Shown: positions 39,915 through 50,217 of the stretch, piece by piece | Layout of the letters: each line of letters starts with the position of its first letter | How positions within the stretch are numbered: position 1 is the first letter of the stretch | Origin: Anseranas semipalmata | Lineage: Eukaryota; Chordata; Aves; Anseriformes; Anseranatidae | Direction: 5' to 3' | DNA length: 64,000 nt | NCBI GenBank assembly: GCA_013399115.1 | Contig: VXAA01004294.1 | Location: 19,994 to 83,993 of the forward strand | Notes under the pieces: generated by a model | The model's input: the letters and a program-made list of their open reading frames with translations, nothing else | Databases searched by the model: none | What the model was told of the DNA's origin: nothing | Program-made: the position numbers and the translations under genes

Positions 39915-40618
39915 TGTGGTGGGTTGACCTAGGCTGGCTGCCAGAGACCCACTGAGCCGCTCTCTCACTCCCCCTCCTCTAAGAAATATAAGAAATGAGA
40001 ATATGTATAAGAATACATATATGAAAAAATAAGATGGAAAAGCTCATGAGCCAAGATAGAGGAAAGTTGCTCACCAGTTACCATCAGGGACAAAACAGAC
40101 TCAACTAGGGGAAGATTAATTTAATTTACTGCCAATTAAAAATAGAGCTGGATGGTGGCAAACAAAGACAAAAACTAAAACACCTTCCCACCACATCTTC
40201 CCAATCTCAACTTCACTCCTCCACCCCCAATTCCCCCCTTCCTCCCCACTGAGCAGTGCTGGGGGACTCGCACTTTTCCTCTGCTCCAGCGCGGTCTCCT
40301 GCCCAGGGGCCACCAGGGGATCCCTGCTCCGGTGCTTGGAACCCCTCCTGCCCTCCTCCTCCTCTGCCCCGGGTGCCGGCAGGGCTGTTTCTGCCCCTTG
40401 TTCCTGGCTGCCGGGCAGCGTTTTGCCCTCTCTTGCCCAGGCTGTCCCCGAGGCGCCCACCCGTGGCTGCTGGGCCCGGCCGTGCCCTGCGGTGGGGCCG
40501 TTGGAGCCGGCTGGAACCGGCTGTGGCCGGCACGGGGCAGCCTCACCTCATGGCCTCGCCTCACGCAGCAGCCCCGCAGCACCACACGGGCACCGCCTGA
40601 GCACCTACATAAAATACA
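39915..40618 (-). mobile_element. Solo LTR, ERVL-like, with perfect 5-bp target duplication
   Basis: A 704-bp element with TG...CA ends (plus strand TGTGGTGGG... to ...AAATACA) is flanked by CCACC on both sides (39910-39914 and 40619-40623). The plus-strand start with GGTTGACC, then GCCGCTCTCTCACTCCCC, and the TTAATTTACTGCCAAT stretch match an avian LTR family I remember as ERVL-type. In that family the sense strand is the reverse, so I place it on minus. Its polyadenylation signal appears decayed there to AGTAAA. No internal retroviral region is attached, so it is a recombined solo LTR. The inner half is GC-rich, which creates several long spurious open frames (40116-40652). Confidence 0.9.
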
Positions 40619-40736
40619 CCACCTCTGTCACATGAATTCTGGAAAGTCGTAAATTAAAAATAAAAGTGGACCTGAAGTTGTTTGGTTAAATTACTTGACA
40701 GACATCATGTAGTCATCTGTGGAAATTAAAAATTTA

Positions 40737-40838
40737 CAACCTGGTCTAGTGGAAGGTGTCCCTGCACATGGCAGGGGGATTGAAATTAGATGATCTTTAA
40801 GGTCCCTTACAACCCAAACCATTCTATGATTCTGTGAA
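40737..40838 (+). mobile_element. CR1 LINE 3' tail fragment
   Basis: Only the last ~100 bases of a CR1 are present: the end of ORF2 around ACCTGGTCTAG, the 3' UTR and one ATTCTATGATTCTGTGA tail. It lies ~120 bp after the solo LTR and ~140 bp before a second CR1 in the same orientation. Confidence 0.92.
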
Positions 40839-40977
40839 AATGCAACCTATATAGTAGCTTTAAAAAAAAAGTACCCTGCAAATGAAGCTTTCCAAATTGA
40901 ACAACGCTCCTAGACACTAATTCACTCTAGGAAGTTAATTTAAAAGGGAAGTCTGAAGCCAGCAAGGAAGAGATGCA

Positions 40978-41590
40978 TAGCTGTGAGATGCAGTGTGGCC
41001 AGCAGGACTAGGGAAGTGATTGTCCCCTTGTACTCAGCTCTGGTGAGGCCGCACCTCGAGTCCTATGTTCAGTTTTGGGCCCCTCACTACAGGAAGGACA
41101 TCGAGGTGCTGGAGCGGGTCCAAAGAAGGGCAACAAAGCTGGTGAGGGGTCTGGAGAACAAGTCCTACGAGGAGCAGCTGAGGGACCTGGGGTTGTTTAG
41201 CCTGGAGAAGAGGAGGCTCGGGGACGACCTTATCGCTCTCTACAGGTACCTTAAAGGAGGCTGTAGAGAGGTGGGGATTGGTCTCTTCTCCTACGTGTCA
41301 AGTGATAGGACGAGGGGGAATGGGCTGAAGTTGTGACAGGGGAGGTTTAGGTTAGATATTAGGAAAAATTTCTTTACTGAAAGGATTGTGAGGCATTGGA
41401 ATAGGCTGCCCAGGGAAGTGGTTGAGTCACCATCCCTGGATGTATTTAAAAGACGATTGGATGCAGAGCTTAGCGACATGGTCTAGTGGAGGGATTGTTA
41501 GTGTTAGGTCTTAGGTTGGACTAGGTGATCTTGAAGGTCTCTTCCAACCTAAAAGATTCTGTAATTCTGTAATTCTGTGATTCTGTGTTC
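40978..41590 (+). mobile_element. CR1 LINE, 5'-truncated copy
   Basis: A well-preserved CR1 3' portion of about 610 bp starts inside ORF2 and runs to a tail of ATTCTGTRA-type units at 41560-41590. It differs in sequence and 3' UTR wording ('gaaggtctcttccaacc') from the CR1 at 639-1148, so it belongs to another subfamily. Confidence 0.95.
40983..41486 (+). pseudogene. CR1 ORF2 C-terminal remnant with one premature stop
   Basis: The frame is open from 40983 to a TGA at 41334-41336. The same frame is then open again from 41337 to the family's usual terminal TAG at 41484-41486. Landmarks before the stop include [10 protein letters not shown] near residue 19, [12 protein letters not shown] near 46, [14 protein letters not shown] near 66 and SDRTRGNG near 106. 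The premature TGA could come from one CpG-type change of a CGA codon (inference). The catalytic domains upstream are missing, so it is not functional. Confidence 0.88.
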
Positions 41591-44500
41591 CATCAGGTCT
41601 GTATGAGGTCTGGTATTTAAAAATGTAGGACATTACAGTGGTTTTTGTCTTGCTTTTCAGCTATAGAATATATTTATTTCATTGTGCCCCTTGAATTCCC
41701 TAGGAACTTCAAGTGCATTTTTTTTGTTTTCTGGAAAATCAGATAACTTAAGCCACTATGTAATTTTAAGCCAGGTTTTTCTTTAAACCACAGTTTGTTC
41801 AACCTGTCATTTGTCATTCCTTCTATATGGAATAGTGTGGCTATTCTGAAATAGAAAATGACATGTTCAAAGTATTGGTAGGGCTAGTCCCTTTTTAAAA
41901 ATTGTTGGTTCTGTAATACATTTCTAATGAGAAAGTTAATTTAATGATATGCAAAAATAATTAACAGCTGGATTTCACTCAGATTTTTGAGTGATGAGTT
42001 CTGTGGTTATTCTTTTTTAAAGTCTGAAATGCCGGCAAAACATTTGTGTGAGCTGGAAGCAAGGGACAGAGCAGGGCAGAACCTCCTACTCAGAATTCAC
42101 TAATCCAAAGAGCTGAGACAAATATTAACTTGGTTTTGCTTCTGCAAGAATTTCTGTTCTACACAAGCTAAAAAGTTACTGTCTTCTTTATTTTATCTCC
42201 TACCAACATGCTTATTTTCAATAAAAGGAACAACTCAATCATGTGTGTGAGAAATATCTTCTCAATGTTAGCAACCACCACATCATAACAATAGGGATTT
42301 TCACTAACCTGAAGAATGATAGGCAGTCTTCAGAAGCATTTGAATCTGTAAGATTTATCTCTGTTCTGGGGTTCAAAATGTTTATTAGTCTACAAATACG
42401 TGTTGATAATTTGATCTACCACATTTTGAGTCAGAAGTTCAAGATTTAGTCCAAATGGCTTTGGTAGTTTCCATTCTTTATCTTGTACATGTGCTTTGGA
42501 TTGATTGGGGCAATAGGCAAGCAGAAGTTTATTTTTCTTTTAACAGCTGTAACACACACAGACAGCAGGTATGTAGCTCTTCTAGCTATACTATTCTCTG
42601 TTGTTGCACTTTGGTAAAGACAGCAGAACTCAAGCACAAAATTGTGCAACTCTTCCTCATAGGAAGGGGAGGAGGTGAGCAATGCCCATCTGTAACTCCT
42701 CTGTCTCCAAGAGATTTAAAATTATTCATTATCAGACTGAAGACATTCTGCATTTGTCAACAAAAATAATAGTAACCGTTGTCAGATGAACTGCATTTCC
42801 ACAGCCATGCTTTTTTTGACAGAAAAGACAAGTAAATAACCCCCAATCTCTCTCTACTTTGCTTAATTTGTTTCTGCTATCTCAAAACAGACTATTATTG
42901 TGTTTATAAATCAAAGCATAATGCTTCTCAACTGCATGACAATCTCAAATGGGCTGAACAATTTTGGGGACTACAAACTGCACACACATCTGCCGGTGAT
43001 GAACAAAGATCTGGAAATATATAAAACTGGCAATCTGGAGATTCCCACATGCTTCCCTATCATAAATAATGTAGTCAGTGCTATGTTGATAGAATAATAA
43101 AAAACACATCAATGTTGAGAGCAAGCTAATACCAAAACCTAAGACTTTACTAAATAGGATTAAATTATTCAACCTCAGCAATGGGGCTGCAGTATCAAGG
43201 AGAGCCTTAAATCAGTTAAGTGGAGGGAAAGAGGACACATTTGAAAACACTGAAGATACTGTGGATTAAGAAGCTCTGTAAAAGTAGATTGCATCCCTTG
43301 TAAAGTTGACACACTTCATGAGAGCAGAGCTAGAGTATTCCAACATAGGGCAAACAGACACGCAGGAAAATCTTCAGCAATGGTTTGGACATTTCTCATT
43401 AAGCCCTGGCACACCCGATGGAAAGCCTGGATTTGCTCTAATGCATGCTAGCAAGCCTTTGAACGAGTCCTTTCCCATAATCCCCACTCCAAGGGGATAA
43501 TCCTTTACATCTGGCATAACTCCAAGACTTATATGTCTGCAGATCAGCTTAGCTCCTTGATCAGTAAGTATGGGTGTAATTATGACTGCAAAAGTCCGTG
43601 TCCATCTTTGCTTTTAGGGGCAAGACTTTAGTAAGGAATAACCACACGGGCAAAAACTTCCCCAGACTACACATAGAAATTCAGCATTTGGATATATCCA
43701 TCCTCCCGTCTTCCAGGGGGTTTGTTCTTTGACTCCAGTGTTTAGCCTCAAAGTCACATTCCTTAAAATCTTGCATTTAAGATCTTTATGATACAATTTC
43801 ATATTTTTAATTTTTCTGACCAAAAACAAACAAACAAACAAAAAAAAAACAATTACAGCAGAAATAAGAACTTTCAGTAATAATGGAGACAGTTGCTGAT
43901 ATCAAGGAGAGATTTAATGGGTTTACTGGTTTTATGCCAATCTGTAGGCAAGAATTGTTTACAGCACAATATTCATTCAGGCCTTCCAAATTTTGTTCAA
44001 GGAAAACAGACTTTGGATACAGCCAGCAAAAATTATTCCAAGTACTTTTGCAGTCAATTGAAGAATGAAGCTGCTTGACTAAAAGTGGAAAATGGAATAT
44101 ATTATCATATGATATTACTTCACAAATTGAAAACTGTTGTTTGAAAACATTTTTCTTCTTTACAAAAGTGTCACTTCCTTTGCATTTCAGTTGCACAGCG
44201 ATGCTAAACTTCCCCCTCCTCTCCCTAAGAAAAAGAAAATAAAGGAAGATGAAAACTTTGGCATCAAGCTATCAACAACTACATTCTAAATTAAAATTTT
44301 CTGGAAGGTAACTGCATGATCTTTCTATTAAAGATTTATGTTCTTGATAATCCTGTTAGTTCTGTACTCCATGGTAAACCATAAGGATACTTAAATTATT
44401 TTTTTTATTAGTAAAAAACAAAAACAAAAACAAAAAACTTCTGCAGCACAGCATAGTTTAGATTCTTGTTTACTTCAATATGTTGATTGCAATTTATAAA

Positions 44501-47116
44501 TGAAAGACAATATAAAACTACTAGAACCGGATGCACAATTTCTATAACAAGACAAAATTCACTTTGATATGCAGTGACATTAAAAAGATTTAGGAGCTCT
44601 TCTCACAGAAATATATAAATCCAATATTACAGGAACTCCTATTTAATCCCTTGACTAAAACTTGGCCTTCCAAAACTAGTAAAAGCTTACTGTTTGAATT
44701 TTCCAACTCCACTAAGCAAGAAAACAGGGAAAGCTTAGTTTTGTGATACTCTCCCACAGACAGTATAATTACTGAAGGAGATGAATAATTAACACCTTAC
44801 TATTATCATAAAGAAAATTTTTATAATTTCAATGATATGTTTGACTCTCAAAACCTGTGATCCAGAGCCCTTTTGTCTTGGGAAAACATTTTCTTACTTT
44901 GAAAAAGAACTGTAATGAAATACTAATCCAAATGCATGAAACTATATGTGGACAATTTTATATGGTGACTGATGTTAAACAAAACAAGTTTTAGCTCTAG
45001 ACAAATTATTCATAATTTCTATTTACTGAAAAAAAATAGTATTTTATTCTTATTTGTTTTGTCACAGGAACGTTAACTCTGGTAGCTAGACATTAGGGGA
45101 TATAATACATTAATTGAATGGATGATTTCATGTTAGAGACATGGAATAGGTAAGGAGAGGCAATACTTTATTAATGCAGCTTATATATCTTGTAAAAGCA
45201 GATCTTAACCTAATGACCTGATGCATCATACCCTGGAGTTATGGAAGGCTAACTATTGATTTTAATGGTTACCAAGTGATCACAGACTTCATGGAGGCTT
45301 TGTTGAAGTCTCTGGTTGTGGAGTACCCATTAAAATCCTGACCATTAAATCTGTGATTTCACTATGGTCAATTAAAATTTAGGATGGTTTACTAAAGTTG
45401 ACTGATGTTTCTGTATTTTATACCTCGAACACATTCATTGTTTACTTCAAAGAATTCTCCATTTGTCAAATAAAGCAAGATGCTTCAAGAGCAGTGGGGA
45501 AGACAATCTAGCTTTGATCATATTTTGTTCTACGTGTTTTTGTTACAAAGCACTTCTGCTTACTTTCTTCATGAGTCAGGGCCCTGAAAATGGATTCAGC
45601 CTTTTCTCTATTTGGTGCTGTGGGAATCTAGGAAATGTACTGAACAGATTTTCAACTGGGCAAGCTCTTCTGGGCTTTGTTGATTTTGCAGTTTGCTCTC
45701 AAATACAGCAGGAAATTTTGGCTGATGTTTTCAGAGTTGCCTAAGGGATTTTGATGACCAGTTCCTATTAAAATTAATGAGAATTGAGCATACAAATCCC
45801 ACTGGTAATCTCACCCTTTATGTTCTTAAAACAATAAAATTTGGAGAAGAGTGACATGTAAAATAAAATTTATGTTGCATTAAAAAGGAAAGTCTTGATA
45901 TCTATAAAACCATTCAGTAGTGCCTTTCCCCTCAACCTTCACTGAAATCCTTTACACAAACTCTGCAAAAGAGCTTGTATCATAGCTCTACAGTGTCATA
46001 CCTGGTCCTTGCTTTACACTGGTTGACTGATACTTATTCTATGTTCCAGTATATTTCTGAAACTCTGGCCTCTAATTTATTACAGGAATGTGCCATAGTA
46101 ATAAGAGTAGCAGTAATAATAATAATAATAATAATAAATAATAATAATAATAATAATAATAAATGGCAAGAAGACTTCCAGTTTTTAACAATTTCATTGA
46201 TTATTTATATCCTTCACACTGCACTTTCCTTCACTTATTAAGAGTTTCTGAGCACTAGGCATACCTATGTTCTAACTGTTTAGAAATCAGTCCTGCATGA
46301 TGTAGTCCTAGAAATGAAAAGCAGGAATGACACACTTGACACACCTGAGTGCTAGCACTAAAACCTTAGTTGCATGCTGAAGGAAAGATTCACTGTTGAT
46401 ATCACAGAAGATTGAGAATTTAAGAGGTATACTGATAAAGCACAAATGTATTTAAAAGGTTTCTCAGGATTAGGATAGACCTGAAAGCCTTTTTAGTATC
46501 CAACTCAATAAGGCACTGGCCAGATCATAAACTCATATAATATAAGAAATGGCCGGAAAATGAAATCCATTCTCATGAAATAAAATGTAACAAAACAACA
46601 ACAAAACAAAATATTTTTTTGAAAAATACTCACCCAACTTGTACATGAAAAGTTAAAAACATCCAGAAAAGTAATCTTGGAGTTTCTTTTTGTCTGTCAT
46701 TCATTTGATAGACAGGATCTTCATAATGTCACTTTCTCTTGTAGGAAGCAAAACTGACATGAGTCTTCAAGGAAAGCAATCAAAAAGCTATCATTTCATT
46801 TTCTTGATGGGATTGGCAAATTTTTGAGAACAGAGACATTTTATTTGGAAAATTAATGAGATAAAAATATTCAACAGTAAAACTGTTTATGTCCAAATAC
46901 AGAACAGTTCATACAACTTATTCCATACTTTTATAAATCATTAATATTGTAATTAGTAAGTCTGTCCTGACTCTTCTTTGTTTTTGAGATACTAGCACAT
47001 AGATTTTATGATTTTCTTTCAAAAAATTTAAGCTAAATGGTTTATAAAACTTCAGGTTCTCCGTGTCTAATTCTTCCTGTTCTCCCTTGTTTTTAAGAGA
47101 AGCCTTATGTTTGCTT
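41591..47116. other. AT-rich unique DNA, no gene seen
   Basis: Apart from an AAT array at 46113-46163 and short A-rich runs, I see no repeat or gene. Frames such as 42455-42769, 43807-44196 and 45463-45744 lack domains and convincing splice context. Confidence 0.5.
46113..46163. repeat. (AAT)n microsatellite
   Basis: About 16 AAT units with one interruption (TAAATAAT near 46136). Confidence 0.97.
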
Positions 47117-47198
47117 TGCAGAAAAGTCCTGGTGGACAAGTTGAACATGAGTCAGCAGTGAGCCCTTGCACTGAAGAGGTTCAACCACATACACAGGG
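47117..47198 (+). mobile_element. CR1 LINE (+), left part of an interrupted copy
   Basis: The stretch from about GTCCTGGTGGACAAG through GAACATGAGTCAGCAGTG follows the ORF2 region of CR1 on the plus strand. It stops near 47198 and the element appears to resume at about 49719 ('caagggattctgcc...'). The match is diverged, so the ends are approximate. Confidence 0.7.
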
Positions 47199-47228
47199 AT
47201 GGGATCATAGATTAAGCTGTAAGGGACC
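47199..47228 (-). mobile_element. CR1 LINE (-), 3' tail segment left of the first LTR
   Basis: Short piece in CR1 3' UTR orientation (the reverse of '...ggtcccttcc...'), ending in GGGACC. The element continues after the LTR at 48055 with the text expected next (TCAGGAATTCTCCAGTCCAACC), which shows the LTR interrupted it. Confidence 0.65.
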
Positions 47229-48054
47229 TGTGGTGGTGTGGCTCGCCCCGGGCCAATCCACGATCTCAGGATAAGCCAACATTGTGTTCTTTACAAGTGT
47301 GGTGAGTTGAGACAATCAGGCACTCCCTGACCATACCTGGGACTCCTGCGGCCTGGATTGTAGCCTGATCTGGACAATACCAGAACTGCACAATCTGGGA
47401 AACACCGGAGTTGTGCGGCTGGTGGAAAAAATACCAGAATTGCCTAACATGAATTGTGGGCAGAATAGTAAAATACTGACTAGAAGTCAATCATCTTCCG
47501 ATCCTGTAAATAACAATCGTAAGTGAGAACCCCTTGAGCTCTCCATGATTGCAGCAAGCTGTGACCTAGGAACTCCCCCTGAGCTGGGACACCTCACAGG
47601 GCAGACTCCTCCAGGTTCAAAGATCGCCCACTGACAGATGCTGACAAAAAGGAAAGGGTGAGTGATTCACTGATAAGGAAAATCCTAGATACAGAGCTAG
47701 CCTACACAGTTGTGAGAACATACCCTGCAGTGAGTCCTAATAACTCTTCGCATGCTTTGTTAAGTAGTAATCCGGATTGATTGAATTGATTGTGTGCATA
47801 ACCTCTTTAGACATAAACCATTGACTAAGCCTGGGACTGGGGTTAGATCCAGACGTACTTAGACTTTAGTTTAGGAATTTATAATGCAACAAGGCATCTA
47901 TTCTGGACCTCGTGACTCAATGGGAGGAACTTCTCAAATCTTGTTAAGCTGCTGTCTTGTTTACAATTAAGCTTTGTTAGATCGTTACATTATATCAATA
48001 TAACACATTCCTGGTTCTCTTTTACAAATGAAGTGTATAATTCCATCTGTGACA
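47229..48054. mobile_element. Probable solo LTR (826 bp) inside CR1
   Basis: It begins TGTGGTGG and ends GTGACA and is bracketed by GGACC (47224-47228) and GGACG (48055-48059), a 5-bp target duplication with one mismatch. The flanks are continuous CR1 sequence once it is removed. No clear AATAAA is seen on the plus strand, so orientation is unsettled. The interior has two direct copies of AATACCAGAA (near 47378 and 47431). No gag, pol or env sequence is present. I do not recognise the family. Confidence 0.72.
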
Positions 48055-48948
48055 GGACGTCAGGAATTCTCCAGTCCAACCCACTTCAAAGAAGGGTCAG
48101 ACCAGGTTGTGTGGTCAGCTATGAGATCAGACCAGGATACTCAGGGCTTTATCAGTTGGGTCTTGAAAATGTCCTAGTACAGAGACTACACAGCCTTTCT
48201 GTGCAGCCTGCTCCACTGCCTGTCTGTTCTCAGAGTGAAGAAGTTTTTCTTAATAGCCAGTCTGAATTCACCTTATGCTCACTGTCTCTCACCTTCCACC
48301 CTTGGGGAAGGTGGGAAGGTGAGAGACCACTGGGAAGAGTCTCCTTCCGGCTTCTTGATAACCCCCTTGTAGGTACTGAGGCATTGATGTTAAATGATGT
48401 TAAATGTTAATCTGATACGATCTCTCCTCTGAACTGAACAAGCCCTGGTCCCTCAACCACTCATCACAGGACAAGTGCTTCAGTGTCCAGCCAGCCAATT
48501 TGGGGACCCTCCACTGAAGTCACTCCAGTTTATCAATTTGTTTCCTGTATTGAAGGGCTCAAAACTGAATGCTGTATTTCAGATGGGATCTCATGAATGC
48601 CAAGTAGCAGGGGTTAATCCCTCCCCTCAATGCCCTGGCTGCACCACTATGAATACCTCTCAGGGCACCGTTGGCTGTCTCTGCGGCCAGGGCACACTGC
48701 TGGCTCACGTTCAGCTTGTGTCTGTCAAGGCCCCCAGGTCCTTTCCTGCAGACCTGCTTCCAGCAAGGCAAGCCCCAGCCTGTGTCCCTGGGAAGGGGCA
48801 GCACTTGGCTTTGCCCTTGCTGCATTTCTTGAGGTTCGTGTTGGCACATTCCTCCAGCTTCTCTAGATCTCACTGGATTGCAGTCCTGCCCTCCAGTGTA
48901 TTGACTGGTCCCCCACCTGGTATCATCTCTGAACTTGATGAGAGTGCC
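48055..48948 (-). mobile_element. CR1 LINE (-), middle segment between two LTRs
   Basis: Reverse-strand CR1 sequence with family landmarks in order: GTCCAACC near 48077, a GTGAAGAAGTTTTTCTTAAT block near 48234, CCCTGGTCCCTCAACC near 48444, CTCAAAACTGAATG near 48558, GGCACACTGCTGGCTCACGT near 48690, and the GAACTTGATGAGAGTGCC end at 48948. It is diverged and has small insertions, including a local GGAAGGT duplication near 48307. Frames at 48033-48975 are CR1 shadows. Confidence 0.9.
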
Positions 48949-49451
48949 TGTGGTATGTGAGGGTTGTTTGTTCATTGTAACTTGTAAATATCAGGGATGT
49001 TTTGTCCATTGTAACCTGTAAATATAAGTAGTCCGAGCTCTAAGAAAATAACAGTTATAATGTTGAGACATTCCGTTGAGATAGGATGTCCTTGGAGGCT
49101 AAGCGATCGGGGAACTTGTATAAACAAAGTTGCAGCTGGACAGCCTACCAAATAAGGAGGGAATTAAGTCAACATGCAGAGGAAGACTGCGGCCTTCATC
49201 CCTGCGACCACCAGAGGGAAGAAAAACGACCCCCTAGCAACAATTGGCGCAGTCGCAGAACCAGAGGAAGCTACGTAACCTGGGAGAAACGATAAAAGGA
49301 GACTGCGGGAAGGGGTGGGTGCGTGCCGCTTGCGGAGCAGAGACTCCCCGGCCGCCCAGCGCTGTTTTGCTTGCTGTGCTTACTAAATAAATTCATTATT
49401 TTAATTGATGCAGAACTCTCTGAAATTCCTATAGAGAGACAATTTATAACA
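48949..49451 (+). mobile_element. Solo LTR (503 bp) with perfect 5-bp target duplication inside CR1
   Basis: It starts TGTGGTATGTG and ends TTATAACA and is flanked by GTGCC on both sides (48944-48948 and 49452-49456). CR1 (-) sequence continues across it. Promoter and end signals fit the plus strand: ATAAAAG TATA-like at 49292-49298 and AATAAA at 49386-49391, leaving about 60 bases as U5. A CTCF-like core lies at 49208-49218. No internal retroviral sequence remains. The class is not certain; a 5-bp duplication fits ERVL- or ERV1-type integrases. Confidence 0.9.
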
Positions 49452-49456
49452 GTGCC

Positions 49457-49718
49457 CACCATCACCTCCACCAAGTCACGGATAAAGATGCTGAACAGGA
49501 CCAGTTCCAGGACAGACTCCTGCAGTACTGCCCTTGTTACCAGCCTCCACTTAGAGTCAAACCCATTAACCACCACCCCCCTCTGAGCCCAAACATGCAA
49601 CCCAATGTTTATGCATCTACTTGTTCACCCATCCAGATAGTTTTGTCCAAATTTGGTTGGAAGAATATTATGGGGATGGTGTTGAAAGCCCTGCAAAGTC
49701 AAGGTAAGTGACACCTAC
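49457..49718 (-). mobile_element. CR1 LINE (-), 5' segment right of the second LTR
   Basis: It resumes the CR1 minus-strand text: GATAAAGATGCTGAACAGGA near 49482, ACCCATTAACCACC near 49561, and AAAGCCCTGCAAAGTCAAGGT near 49685. This matches the part of CR1 ORF2 that lies next to the segment ending at 48948, so the three minus pieces are one element. Confidence 0.85.
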
Positions 49719-50217
49719 TGCAAGGGATTCTGCCACTCTCTGCCTCTGGTGAGACCAAATCTGGAGTACTGTGTTCAGTTTTGGGCTCCCCTGTACAAGA
49801 AAGACCTTGATGTACTGGAGCAAGTACAGCGGAGGGCCACCAGGATGGTCAGGGACTGGAAAAGACAGCATACAAGGACAGACTTGAAAGAGCTGTTTTT
49901 GTTCATCTGACATAATAAAAGTCTAAAGGGTAATTTTACTGTCGTACAGCTCCTGAGTGGGGTTACATTGACAAAACGGAACCAGACTCTTCTTGGAGGT
50001 GCATAGTGAAAGCAGAAGAGGTAACAGGCCCAAGCTTCAACACAGGAAATTTCAACTAGATAAAGGGAAAAGCTTTTTCACTGTCAGATGAGCAATACTG
50101 GAAAAAGTGATAAGAGGGGGTGTAGGATCTCCATCCTTGCAGATGTTCAAGACTCAGCTGGACAACATGACTTCTAGTGGTCTCTTCCAGCTTAAATTAT
50201 TCAATGATTCTCTGATT
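49719..50217 (+). mobile_element. CR1 LINE (+), right part of the interrupted copy
   Basis: Plus-strand CR1 from CAAGGGATTCTGCC through GTGTTCAGTTTTGGGCTCC and CAGCGGAGGGCCACCAGGATGG to a decayed tail (ATTCAATGATTCTCTGAT) near 50199-50217. It starts where the fragment at 47117-47198 leaves off in the CR1 consensus, apart from a short missing piece. The inner reading frame has many indels. Confidence 0.85.

Noticed and set aside
40116..40652. Several overlapping Pro/Gly/Ala-rich frames of 99-136 codons
   Set aside because: They lie in a GC-rich solo LTR, on both strands and in many frames at once, which is the pattern of low stop density and not of coding.
43807..44196. 129-codon minus frame
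   Set aside because: The C-terminal part is a translation of an AAAC-type run and the rest has no recognised domain.
48033..48975. Frames of 125, 161 and 138 codons
   Set aside because: They run across antisense CR1 sequence and in one case into the LTR, so they are shadows of mobile elements.
49086..49600. Frames across the 503-bp LTR and its CR1 flank
   Set aside because: No retroviral domain is seen, and the frames cross the boundary between LTR and CR1.
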